Shown here in pieces: positions 8,995-17,423 of a DNA stretch of 54,004 nucleotides (the first letter of the stretch is position 1; each line of letters opens with the position of its first letter). The position numbers and the translations under genes are program-made. This DNA is from Stutzerimonas stutzeri. GTDB taxonomy: Bacteria; Pseudomonadota; Gammaproteobacteria; Pseudomonadales; Pseudomonadaceae. The notes under the pieces were generated by a model, which saw only the letters and a list, made by a program, of their open reading frames with translations, did not search any database and was not told the DNA's origin. Location: positions 1 through 54,004 of the forward strand of contig DDVX01000023.1 of NCBI GenBank assembly GCA_002345575.1. The letters run 5' to 3'.

Positions 8995-9513
8995 CTAATG
9001 CAATTGGGGTGAATACCCGTTGGGCTCGGCGCGGGCGGCGGCGAACTCGGCCTCGACGATGCCTCGCACTTGCGCAGATCCCTTGGGAAAGCCGCTGCGG
9101 TCGCTGTAATCCCACTCAGTAGTGGGTACTTGCTCGGCTTCCAGCGCTTTGGCGCAACCTATATCGACGGCTGTGACACCAGCCACCGCGCCCAGGGCAA
9201 TTCCCGCGTTGACCGGCTCGCGGCCATGCTCGACGCTCCAGCCGAGGCAGGCCAGATCCAGCGCATCGCCACCGACACGGCCATAAATCCAGGGTTTGGG
9301 ATTATCCGCCATAAGGATGCCGACTCCGGTAACGATCTCCCGCACGCCGCAGGCGCGGATCATGGCTTCGCTGCCCTGAATCCCGATAAATCGCGACACC
9401 TGCCGCGGCGCCAGCAACTGCACTACGCCCAGGCCGATGCTGAACCAGCCCAAACCGCGCGCCACCGTGCGGGCCGAGTGATTTGGACGAGTGACTTGAC
9501 GTGGAATGCTCAT
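8995..9513 (-). CDS. Conserved hypothetical membrane protein (DUF4267-like)
   Basis: A 172-residue protein with two or three hydrophobic stretches (about residues 18-35, 55-68 and 103-120). It contains GLGWFSIGLGVVQLLAPR and RACGVREIVTGVGIL, a pattern I associate with small Pseudomonas membrane proteins sometimes mislabelled cyclase/dehydrase. The C-terminal ~50 residues are soluble. The start at 9513 is preceded by GAGGAAAA, a strong ribosome binding site, so it is preferred over an upstream in-frame Met at 9558. The function is unknown. Confidence 0.6.
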   Translation of the reverse strand: MSIPRQVTRPNHSARTVARGLGWFSIGLGVVQLLAPRQVSRFIGIQGSEAMIRACGVREIVTGVGILMADNPKPWIYGRVGGDALDLACLGWSVEHGREPVNAGIALGAVAGVTAVDIGCAKALEAEQVPTTEWDYSDRSGFPKGSAQVRGIVEAEFAAARAEPNGYSPQLH

Positions 9514-9580
9514 GAAATTTTCCTCGCTCGGTAGGCGGTGATACTTGGGAATCGTCACTCGCAGACCTTGAGAAAACGTA

Positions 9581-9750
9581 GCGAGCGAAGGTCAGGAAGG
9601 CGCAACGACCAGCTGGAGTACAGCCGAAGGCTGGCCGAAGGGCGAACGCAGCGAGTCAAAACAGGCGAAAAAGCGGAGTTACGAGGTGTAAATGAGCCTT
9701 TTTTGAGCCTGTTTTTAACGCAGCCTGACCGAGCGCAGTAGTTTTCAAAG
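9581..9750. repeat. Structured dispersed intergenic element, copy 1
   Basis: The nested stems are: GGTCAGG 9590-9596 with CCTGACC 9724-9730; AAAACAGGC 9658-9666 with GCCTGTTTT 9707-9715 (9 bp, perfect); GA/GA opposed at 9667-9668 and 9705-9706; an A-rich/T-rich inner stem; and a core with TTAC/GTAA. Two more copies lie near 32620 and 39512. The element sits just beyond the 3' end of the alcohol dehydrogenase gene. No coding capacity was seen. Confidence 0.65.
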
Positions 9751-9759
9751 GGGCTGCCG

Positions 9760-10932
9760 TTAGGGTTTGAGAATCACCTTGATACAACCGTCATGCTTGT
9801 CGCGGAACGTCTTGTACATTTCCGGTCCCTGCTCAAGGCTGACGCTGTGGGTAATGACGAAGCTCGGGTCGATTTGCCCTTCCTGAATGCGTTTGAGCAG
9901 GTCATCCGTCCAGCGGTTGACGTGGGTCTGGCCCATGCGGAACGTGAGGCCCTTGTTCATCGCGGCGCCAAAAGGAATCTTGTCGATCAGCCCGCCGTAA
10001 ACGCCCGGAATTGAAATGATTCCGGCCGGACGGCAGACGTAGATCATCTCGCGCAGCACATGGGGACGATCCGTCTCCAGCATCATTGCCTGCTTGGCGC
10101 GGTCGTACATGGAGTCGATGGAGCGCGAGGCATGGGCCTCCATGCCCACCGAATCGATGCACTTCTCCGGTCCCTTGCCGCGGGTCAGTTCGCCAAGGCG
10201 TTCGAGTACGCTCTCGTCGTCAAAATTGATGGTGATGGCGCCGCCCGCACGGGCCATGGATAGGCGCTCCGGCACGTTATCGATACAGATCACCTGCTCG
10301 GCGCCCATCATGATCGCGCTGCGCACGGCGAACTGGCCGACAGGGCCTGCGCCCCATACCGCCACGGTGTCGGTCGGCTGGATATCGCACTGCGCCGCGG
10401 CCTGCCAACCGGTCGGCAGGATGTCGCCGAGAAACAGCACTTGCTCGTCGGTCAGGCCGTTGGGAATCACCACCGGGCCGACATCGGCATAGGGCACGCG
10501 CACATATTCGGCCTGGCCGCCGGCATAGCCACCGGTGAGATGGCTGTAGCCGAACAGGCCGGCCGTGGTGTGGCCGAACATCTTCGCCGCGATATCCTTG
10601 TTGCGATTGGTGCGCTCGCATACCGAAAAATTGCCACGCCGGCACTGGTCGCACTCACCGCAGACGATGGTGAAGGGCACCACCACGCGGTCGCCGACCT
10701 TGAGCTTCTTGTTCGCCGAGCCGACCTCCATCACCTCGCCCATGAACTCGTGGCCCATGATGTCGCCGTGTTTCATGCCCGGCATAAAGCCGTCGTACAA
10801 ATGCAGATCCGAGCCGCAGATGGCACAGGAACTGACCTTGATGATGGCGTCGCGCGGATCTTCGATGGTGGGGTCGGGGACGTGGTTGTCGCAGCGGATA
10901 TCGTGCTTGCCATGCCAGCGAAGCGCTCTCAT
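9760..10932 (-). CDS. Zinc-dependent alcohol dehydrogenase (formaldehyde dehydrogenase-like MDR)
   Basis: A 390-residue medium-chain dehydrogenase. Catalytic zinc ligands are visible as C39 and H61-E62 (GHEF), with D170 probable. The structural zinc lobe has C91, C94, C97 and C105. The NAD(P) Rossmann motif GAGPVG is at 194-199. Length and sequence resemble the glutathione-independent formaldehyde dehydrogenase branch, but the true alcohol or aldehyde substrate is uncertain. AGGAG lies 7 nt before the start. It is a single gene, with copy 1 of the structured repeat immediately downstream. Confidence 0.85.
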   Translation of the reverse strand: MRALRWHGKHDIRCDNHVPDPTIEDPRDAIIKVSSCAICGSDLHLYDGFMPGMKHGDIMGHEFMGEVMEVGSANKKLKVGDRVVVPFTIVCGECDQCRRGNFSVCERTNRNKDIAAKMFGHTTAGLFGYSHLTGGYAGGQAEYVRVPYADVGPVVIPNGLTDEQVLFLGDILPTGWQAAAQCDIQPTDTVAVWGAGPVGQFAVRSAIMMGAEQVICIDNVPERLSMARAGGAITINFDDESVLERLGELTRGKGPEKCIDSVGMEAHASRSIDSMYDRAKQAMMLETDRPHVLREMIYVCRPAGIISIPGVYGGLIDKIPFGAAMNKGLTFRMGQTHVNRWTDDLLKRIQEGQIDPSFVITHSVSLEQGPEMYKTFRDKHDGCIKVILKP

Positions 10933-11067
10933 AAGGGATCTCCTGGTCGGGTGGATTCGCCGCCTGGTGTCGTCCCTTTGCCTCGCTGCTCCTCTGCCGG
11001 TCGGCGCTAGTTTTTAGTAACCAGCGCCGCCCCATAGTTGCCCGATTACCGACGGATTGCATGTCCG

Positions 11068-11928
11068 TCAGCTGTTGCGCTGCCCCACCGTGTCATAGCC
11101 ATCGCGATAGCCGGGGTATTGCGGCACCCAGCCCAAGGCTCTGGCACGGGCGTTGCTGCAACGCTTGCTGCCGGCGCGGCGGGTCATCGACTGCTCGGCC
11201 CACTGCGTCACACCCAGTCGCTCACGCAGCCAGTCGACCACCTCGTGCAGCGGCGCCGGGTCGTCGTCCACCCCGAGGTAGCAATTCTCCAGCACAGCGC
11301 CGCGTAGATCCGCCTGCAACAAAACGGCCAGCAGACCGGCGGCATCATCGCGGTGGATGCGGTTGCTGTATTGCGGCGGCTCGCGCTCGACACGCAGCCC
11401 GGCGCGTATCTGATTCTGCAGCCAGGGCCGCGAGGGATCGTAGAGACCGGCCAAGCGCACCAGGGTGGTCGGCAGACCGCTGTTCAGCGCCTGCTGCTCG
11501 GCCTCCAGCATCACCTGGCCGGTGAAGCCAGTGGGTTCAGTGGGCGAGCGCTCGTCGACCCATTCCCCCTGGTTCTGGCCATAGACGCCAGTGCTGGAGA
11601 GAAACAACAGGCGCTTCGGTTTCTGGCCACGCTGCTCCAGCCAACCCAGCATATTGCGCAGCCCCTCGACATAGGCCTGGCGATAGCCGGGTTCATCATG
11701 CTGACTGGCGGATGCGGCATAAACCAGATAGCCCAGCGCCCCATTTGGCCAACTCCGAGGGCACTGGCTGGACAGCAGATCACCCGCCACCGGCAGGATC
11801 GGCACTGGCAATCCCGCCGCCTCACGGCGCAAGCCGTAAACCGTCCAACCGACCCGACTCAACAACAGCCCGAGACGGCTGCCTACATCGCCGCAGCCGG
11901 CGATCATTACCGAAGGACGCGTATTCAT
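11068..11928 (-). CDS. NAD(P)-dependent epimerase/SDR family protein (YeeZ-like)
   Basis: A 286-residue extended SDR. The dinucleotide-binding motif GCGDVGSRLG is at 11-20. LLFLSSTGVYG in the middle gives the Ser and Tyr of an SDR site, but the Tyr is not followed by the usual YxxxK lysine, as in YeeZ-type proteins. Such proteins are often called sugar-nucleotide epimerases, but activity is rarely shown. It is divergently arranged with oxyR, from which it is separated by 140 nt. Confidence 0.78.
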   Translation of the reverse strand: MNTRPSVMIAGCGDVGSRLGLLLSRVGWTVYGLRREAAGLPVPILPVAGDLLSSQCPRSWPNGALGYLVYAASASQHDEPGYRQAYVEGLRNMLGWLEQRGQKPKRLLFLSSTGVYGQNQGEWVDERSPTEPTGFTGQVMLEAEQQALNSGLPTTLVRLAGLYDPSRPWLQNQIRAGLRVEREPPQYSNRIHRDDAAGLLAVLLQADLRGAVLENCYLGVDDDPAPLHEVVDWLRERLGVTQWAEQSMTRRAGSKRCSNARARALGWVPQYPGYRDGYDTVGQRNS

Positions 11929-12068
11929 CAGGGTTGCTCCATCAACAGGGTTTCGCGTGCACCAGTGTACGCCGCCCGCTTTTTATACGCGCAGTACTTA
12001 AAATCGCTGCCAGTTGGTTCAACAACGAGCAAAGGCTATGCTAACCGGCACTCTGATGGATGCTCGCT

Positions 12069-12989
12069 ATGACTCTGACCGAACTGCGCTATATCGTCAC
12101 TCTTGCCCAGGAACAGCATTTTGGCCGCGCGGCCGAGCGTTGCCACGTCAGCCAGCCAACGCTGTCGGTAGGCGTGAAGAAGCTTGAGGACGAGTTGGGT
12201 GTGCTGATCTTTGAGCGCACCAAGAGCGCAGTTCGCCTGACGCCGGTTGGCGAGGGCATCGTCACCCAGGCGCAAAAAGTGCTGGAGCAGGCGCAGAGCA
12301 TTCGCGAGCTGGCCCAGGCAGGCAAGAATCAGCTGGCCGCCCCGCTCAAGGTTGGCGCCATCTACACCGTCGGTCCTTACATGTTCCCGCACCTGATCCC
12401 GCAGCTGCACCGCGTGGCGCCGGACATGCCGCTCTATATCGAAGAAAACTTCACCCACGTTCTGCGCGACAAGCTGCGCACCGGCGAACTGGACGCGATC
12501 ATCATTGCGCTGCCCTTCCAGGAAGCCGACGTACTGACCAAACCACTCTACGACGAGCCCTTCTACGTGCTGATGCCAGCCGGCCACTCATGGACCAAGA
12601 AGGAAACCATCGACAGTCAGATGCTCAATGACAAGAGCCTGCTGCTGCTCGGCGAAGGCCATTGCTTCCGCGATCAGGTCCTTGAAGCCTGCCCGACCAC
12701 CCGCAAGGGCGAAGCGCCGAGCCACACCACTGTCGAGTCCTCGTCACTGGAAACCATCCGACACATGGTCGCCTCGGGGCTGGGCGTATCGATCCTGCCG
12801 CTGTCGGCGGTGGAGAGCCACCACTATTCGCCCGGCGTGCTGGATATCCGTCCGCTGACCCCGCCGGTGCCGTTCCGCACAGTGGCCATCGCCTGGCGCG
12901 CCAGCTTCCCCCGGCCCAAGGCCATCGAGATCCTGGCCGATTCCATCCGTCTGTGCTCGGTAGGAAAACCGCCGGCAGCGAAATCCTGA
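12069..12989 (+). CDS. oxyR: LysR-family peroxide sensor OxyR
   Basis: A 306-residue LysR regulator with an N-terminal winged helix (residues 1-60, FGRAAERCHVSQPTLS) and a regulatory domain. The redox cysteines are C199 (GEGHC) and C208, exactly the positions of the E. coli OxyR disulfide pair. OxyR activates catalase and peroxidase genes on oxidation by H2O2. The start at 12069 gives MTLTELRYIV, the canonical OxyR N-terminus. It is followed 4 nt later by recG, the gene order known in P. aeruginosa. Confidence 0.95.
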   Translation: MTLTELRYIVTLAQEQHFGRAAERCHVSQPTLSVGVKKLEDELGVLIFERTKSAVRLTPVGEGIVTQAQKVLEQAQSIRELAQAGKNQLAAPLKVGAIYTVGPYMFPHLIPQLHRVAPDMPLYIEENFTHVLRDKLRTGELDAIIIALPFQEADVLTKPLYDEPFYVLMPAGHSWTKKETIDSQMLNDKSLLLLGEGHCFRDQVLEACPTTRKGEAPSHTTVESSSLETIRHMVASGLGVSILPLSAVESHHYSPGVLDIRPLTPPVPFRTVAIAWRASFPRPKAIEILADSIRLCSVGKPPAAKS

Positions 12990-12993
12990 AGCC

Positions 12994-15066
12994 ATGAGCG
13001 AACTGGCAACAGTTTCGGTTACTGCGCTAAAAGGCGTCGGCGCAGCGCTGGCGGAAAAGCTTGCCAAGGTCGGCCTGGAAACCCTGCAGGACATCCTCTT
13101 TCACCTGCCGCTGCGCTACCAGGACCGCACCCGCGTGGTGCCCATCGGCGCGTTGCGCCCCGGTCAGGATGCGGTAATTGAAGGCGTCGTGGTCGGCGCC
13201 GATATCCTCATGGGACGCCGCCGCAGCCTGCTGGTGCGCCTGCAGGATGGCAGCGGCATCCTCAGCCTGCGTTTCTATCACTTCAGCAATGCGCAAAAGG
13301 AAGCCATGAAGCGCGGCACCCAGCTGCGCTGCTACGGCGAAGCCCGCCCCGGCGCCTCGGGCCTGGAGATCTACCACCCCGAATACCGCGCCCTGACTGG
13401 CGAGCCGGCGCCAGTCGAGCAGACTTTGACGCCCATCTATCCGACTACCGAAGGCCTGACCCAGCAGCGCCTGCGCAACCTCAGCGAACAGGCCCTGGCC
13501 CGACTCGGCCCCCACAGCCTGCCGGACTGGCTACCGCCGGAGCTGGCCCGCGATTACCGCCTCGCCGCACTGGACCAAGCGATCCGCTACCTGCATCGGC
13601 CGCCGCCGGACGCCGACCTGGAGGAACTCGCCGAAGGTCGCCACTGGGCCCAGCATCGCTTGGCCTTCGAGGAACTGCTGACCCACCAACTCTCAATGCA
13701 ACGTCTGCGTGAAAGCGTGCGCGCCCAGCAGGCACCGCGGCTGCCGGTCGCCCTCAATTTGCCGCAACGCTATTTACAGAATCTCGGTTTCCAGCCCACC
13801 AGTGCGCAGCAGCGGGTCGGCGCCGAGATCGCTTATGACCTGTCCCAGCCGGAACCCATGCTGCGTCTGGTGCAAGGGGATGTCGGCGCAGGCAAGACGG
13901 TGGTCGCCGCGCTGGCCGCACTGCAGGCTCTGGAAGCGGGCTATCAGGTCGCGCTGATGGCGCCTACCGAGATTCTCGCCGAGCAGCACTTCGTCACTTT
14001 CTGCAAATGGCTTGAACCGCTGGGCATCGAAGTCGCCTGGCTCGCCGGCAAGCTCAAGGGCAAAGCCCGCACGGCAGCGCTGGAGCGCATCGCCGGCGGC
14101 TGCCCGATGGTAGTCGGCACCCACGCGCTGTTTCAGGTCGAAGTACGTTTTAGTCGCCTGGCACTGGTGGTCATCGACGAGCAGCACCGGTTCGGCGTCC
14201 AGCAACGGTTGGCGTTGCGACAGAAAGGCATCGACGGCCGGCTCTGTCCGCACCAGCTGATCATGACCGCCACGCCGATTCCGCGCACCCTGGCCATGAG
14301 CGCTTACGCCGATCTCGACACCTCGATCCTCGACGAATTGCCGCCGGGCCGGACGCCAGTCAATACCCTGGTGATTGCCGACAGCCGCCGCCTGGAAGTC
14401 ATCGAGCGGGTCCGCGCCGCCTGCAACGAAGGCCGCCAGGCGTATTGGGTGTGCACCCTGATCGAGGAATCCGAGGAGCTTACCTGCCAGGCTGCGGAAA
14501 CTACCTTCGAAGATCTCACGGCAGCACTGGGCGGGCTCAACGTGGGCCTGATCCACGGTCGCATGAAGCCCGCCGAAAAGGCCGCGGTGATGCTGGAGTT
14601 CAAGGAAGGCCGCCTGCAACTGCTGGTCGCGACTACGGTGATCGAAGTCGGTGTCGACGTGCCCAACGCCAGCCTGATGATCATCGAAAACCCCGAACGC
14701 CTGGGCCTGGCCCAGCTGCACCAGCTGCGCGGTCGGGTCGGTCGCGGCAGTGCGGCGAGTCACTGCGTGCTGCTCTATCATCCGCCGTTATCGCAGATCG
14801 GGCGTCAGCGCCTGGCCATCATGCGCGACACCAACGACGGCTTCGTCATCGCCGAAAAGGATCTGGAACTGCGCGGTCCCGGCGAGATGCTCGGCACCCG
14901 CCAGACCGGCCTGCTGCAATTCAAGGTCGCCGACTTGATGCGCGACGCCGACCTGCTCCCCGCCGTGCGCGACGCCGCCCAGGAACTGCTGGCTCACTGG
15001 CCGCAGCACGTCAGTCCGCTACTGGAACGCTGGCTGCGGCATGGGCAGCAGTACGGGCAGGTCTGA
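12994..15066 (+). CDS. recG: ATP-dependent DNA helicase RecG
   Basis: A 690-residue protein of normal RecG length. An N-terminal wedge/OB domain (about residues 1-170) binds branched DNA. The helicase core follows, with Walker A GDVGAGKT (about residue 295), DEQH box (about 394), TATPIPRT, and motif VI QLRGRVGRG. RecG drives fork regression and branch migration at stalled forks and Holliday junctions. It begins 4 nt after oxyR and is probably co-transcribed with it. Confidence 0.96.
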   Translation: MSELATVSVTALKGVGAALAEKLAKVGLETLQDILFHLPLRYQDRTRVVPIGALRPGQDAVIEGVVVGADILMGRRRSLLVRLQDGSGILSLRFYHFSNAQKEAMKRGTQLRCYGEARPGASGLEIYHPEYRALTGEPAPVEQTLTPIYPTTEGLTQQRLRNLSEQALARLGPHSLPDWLPPELARDYRLAALDQAIRYLHRPPPDADLEELAEGRHWAQHRLAFEELLTHQLSMQRLRESVRAQQAPRLPVALNLPQRYLQNLGFQPTSAQQRVGAEIAYDLSQPEPMLRLVQGDVGAGKTVVAALAALQALEAGYQVALMAPTEILAEQHFVTFCKWLEPLGIEVAWLAGKLKGKARTAALERIAGGCPMVVGTHALFQVEVRFSRLALVVIDEQHRFGVQQRLALRQKGIDGRLCPHQLIMTATPIPRTLAMSAYADLDTSILDELPPGRTPVNTLVIADSRRLEVIERVRAACNEGRQAYWVCTLIEESEELTCQAAETTFEDLTAALGGLNVGLIHGRMKPAEKAAVMLEFKEGRLQLLVATTVIEVGVDVPNASLMIIENPERLGLAQLHQLRGRVGRGSAASHCVLLYHPPLSQIGRQRLAIMRDTNDGFVIAEKDLELRGPGEMLGTRQTGLLQFKVADLMRDADLLPAVRDAAQELLAHWPQHVSPLLERWLRHGQQYGQV

Positions 15067-15420
15067 TCAGTCGTCGTGGGCACGGCTGCCGGCGCACGGG
15101 TGGATTGCAGGGGTAACCGTGCCGAGAAACAAAGCCCGCGCTTACCGGTGGCGCAGAAGGGGCGAGCGGGTGATGGCTATCAGGCTGAATCAGCGAAGCA
15201 TAAGCCGCCGTTTGCCTTGCTGACTGCCGGTCCATGCGACCGTTTCGCCTTCGTCTAATACTCCCCACGCCTTGCCACCGATATTTATGTCATCAGTTGC
15301 CTATATTGGCCTTGCGCAAATCGGGCCAAAACAAACCGGTCACGTGACCGTCTATCACGAGACCTTTCTTGTCCGCCGGCTTCGCTATACTGCGGCAGAT
15401 ATCGTTTTTGGGGGCTGCAC
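15067..15420. promoter_or_regulatory. Intergenic region with a 14-bp perfect palindrome and a -10-like box
   Basis: No gene was recognised in these 354 nt. They contain a perfect 14-bp palindrome, CGGTCACGTGACCG at 15337-15350, and a TATACT box at 15386-15391 about 30 nt before the HDOD gene start. No good -35 box lies at the usual distance. The palindrome, about 36 nt upstream of the -10-like box, is placed where an activator or repressor could act. Confidence 0.4.
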
Positions 15421-16824
15421 ATGAGCATTGCTGTTGATGACGCATCAAATCCCGTTCTGCCTCTCCTGACCGAAAAGCTGCTGAAAGACCTCAATCTGAA
15501 TTACCGGACGTTGATCGATAACCCGGGATTGAATCCGGCGCAGCGGGTCCAGGCGGTGTTGCTCGATGACGCTGTCGGTGCGCTGCTGGTGCTGTTTCCC
15601 CGCGACCATTTGTTGGACTTGGCGCGCCTGACGGAGCTGACCGGGCGTGAGCTGTCGGCGGTCAAACCCGAGCGTCTGGAGCGTATGCTGGCGCGGCACG
15701 AGCTGCAGCTGTTGCCAGGCCTGCCGCCCCTGACCAGTTCGCCCTGCGTGTATCAGGAGTGCCTGTTACAGCAACCTGAACTGTTGCTTGAAAGCGGCCA
15801 ACCGGGATTGTTGTTGGCGATGACCAGCAAGGACTTCAAGGCCTTACTGAGCAAGGCCAGCGCAGGTCAGTTCAGCGTTCCCCTGAGCGGTATCCGGCCC
15901 AACCTCGACCGCCCCCACGACGACCGCGCCGAAATCACCCAGGCGGTGCAGAGCTTTACCGCGCGCCGAATCCAGCAGCGTCTGGAGGAAACCATCGCGA
16001 TTCCACCCTTGGCGCAGACGGCACAGAAGATCATCAAGTTGAGGGTCAACCCCGATGCCACGGTGGATGACATCACCGGCGTGGTGGAAACCGACCCGGC
16101 GCTGGCGGCACAGGTAGTCAGCTGGGCGGCGTCGCCCTACTACGCGGCGCCCGGCAGAATCCGTTCGGTGGAGGACGCCATCGTCCGTGTGCTGGGTTTC
16201 GATCTGGTGATCAACCTCGCCCTGGGCCTTGCCTTGGGCAAGAGCATGAGCCTGCCCAAGGACCATCCTCAGCACGCGACGCCTTACTGGCAACAGGCGA
16301 TCTATACCGCAGCGGTAATCGAAGGTCTGAACCGCGCCATCCCGCGCACCGAGCGCCCGGAAGCCGGTATCAGCTACCTGGCTGGGCTGTTGCACAATTT
16401 CGGCTATCTGGTGCTGGCGCATGTGTTCCCGCCGCACTTTTCGTTGATCTGCCGGCATCTTGAGGTCAACCCGCACCTGCATCACAGCCTGATCGAGCAG
16501 CATTTGCTGGGCATCACCCGCGAGCAGATCGGCGCCTGGCTGATGCGCTTCTGGGGCATGCCCGAGGAACTCTCGACGGCCCTGCGCTTCCAGCACGACC
16601 CGAATTACCGGGGTGAGCACGCCGGTCACGCCAACCTGGTCTGCCTGGCGGTACGCTTGCTGCGCAATCGCGGGATCGGCTCGGGGCATTATGAGGAAGT
16701 GCCTGAGGAGCTGTACGACCGTCTCAACCTGACGCGCGAAAAAGCCAGCGAAGTGGTGGGCCGGGTGATCGATGCCGAAGCTGCCCTGCGGGCTTTAGCG
16801 CAGCAATTCGGCTCGGCGCACTAA
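15421..16824 (+). CDS. YbaK-like plus HDOD domain signalling protein
   Basis: A 467-residue two-domain protein. Residues ~8-150 resemble a YbaK/ProX aminoacyl-tRNA-editing fold (DHLLDLARLTELTGREL, later PGLPPL), probably degenerate. Residues ~185-400 form an HDOD domain, seen in IPPLAQTAQKII, the PALAAQVVSWA stretch and GLLHNFGYLVLA. HDOD is an HD-related domain that has lost the metal site and usually acts as a signalling scaffold. The target is unknown. It stands alone, with a REP pair immediately downstream. Confidence 0.8.
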   Translation: MSIAVDDASNPVLPLLTEKLLKDLNLNYRTLIDNPGLNPAQRVQAVLLDDAVGALLVLFPRDHLLDLARLTELTGRELSAVKPERLERMLARHELQLLPGLPPLTSSPCVYQECLLQQPELLLESGQPGLLLAMTSKDFKALLSKASAGQFSVPLSGIRPNLDRPHDDRAEITQAVQSFTARRIQQRLEETIAIPPLAQTAQKIIKLRVNPDATVDDITGVVETDPALAAQVVSWAASPYYAAPGRIRSVEDAIVRVLGFDLVINLALGLALGKSMSLPKDHPQHATPYWQQAIYTAAVIEGLNRAIPRTERPEAGISYLAGLLHNFGYLVLAHVFPPHFSLICRHLEVNPHLHHSLIEQHLLGITREQIGAWLMRFWGMPEELSTALRFQHDPNYRGEHAGHANLVCLAVRLLRNRGIGSGHYEEVPEELYDRLNLTREKASEVVGRVIDAEAALRALAQQFGSAH

Positions 16825-16827
16825 TTG

Positions 16828-16897
16828 CTGTGGGAGCGGGTCGTGCCCGCGAAGCTTGCGCTCGCTGACTATTCGCGGGCGCGGCCCGCTGCTACGG
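16828..16897. repeat. REP pair (BIME-like) between convergent genes
   Basis: Two GC-rich REP-type hairpins lie in opposite orientation: GTGGGAGCGGG plus CCCGCGAAG at the left, and TTCGCGGGCGCGG plus CCGCTGCTAC at the right. This is the usual Pseudomonas REP doublet. It sits between the ends of the HDOD gene and gspM, where it could act as a bidirectional transcription barrier. Confidence 0.75.
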
Positions 16898-16907
16898 ATT
16901 TCGCTGT

Positions 16908-17423
16908 TCAGCCAGCCCCGGCACGCAAGCTCGCACGTGCATTGACCCGGCCCTCCCCGGCCCGGCCCAAGCTGACCTCGGCCAGCGTTGCGCCGGCTGC
17001 CTGCAACTCGTCGAACCAGCGCAGCAGCTCGGCATGGGAAACATTCGGCAGTGTCACCTGCAGGTTGCCATCACCACTGCTGTCGAGGCTCTCGATGGCC
17101 AGGCCATGTTGCTGCGCCGTTGCTGTCACCAGACCCTGCAACTCTTCAGGCGCCAGAATCACCGGGCTGCTGCCGGACATCTGCCGGGCCAGCTCGGTGT
17201 TCTGCTCCAGATAGGCGTACAGCTCGCGCTCCTGCTGGAAATAGGCCTTGGCCTCGCTTACCCGCTGCTGCGCCGGCTGCCAGAGCATCAGATAGAGGAA
17301 AGTCACCAGAACAAATGCCGCAAGCAACGCCAACGAGCGTTGCTCACGTAGCTGCAGGGCTTGCCAGCGCGCCCACAGCGGAGACTGCATCAACTGCGCG
17401 CGTATGCGTTGTGCGACTTTCAT
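16908..17423 (-). CDS. gspM: Type II secretion protein GspM (XcpZ)
   Basis: A 171-residue bitopic protein: cytoplasmic N-terminus with LREQRSLALLAAF, one membrane helix (about 30-48), then a periplasmic ferredoxin-like domain. The motif LREQR(S/T)L before the helix and the size match GspM, which pairs with GspL in the inner-membrane platform. It overlaps gspL by 4 nt and is the last gene of the block; no gspN follows. Confidence 0.85.
   Translation of the reverse strand: MKVAQRIRAQLMQSPLWARWQALQLREQRSLALLAAFVLVTFLYLMLWQPAQQRVSEAKAYFQQERELYAYLEQNTELARQMSGSSPVILAPEELQGLVTATAQQHGLAIESLDSSGDGNLQVTLPNVSHAELLRWFDELQAAGATLAEVSLGRAGEGRVNARASLRAGAG

Noticed and set aside
9581..9750. Structured repeat as an integron attC site
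   Set aside because: There is no paired RYYYAAC/GTTRRRY at the ends and no integrase or cassette is near.
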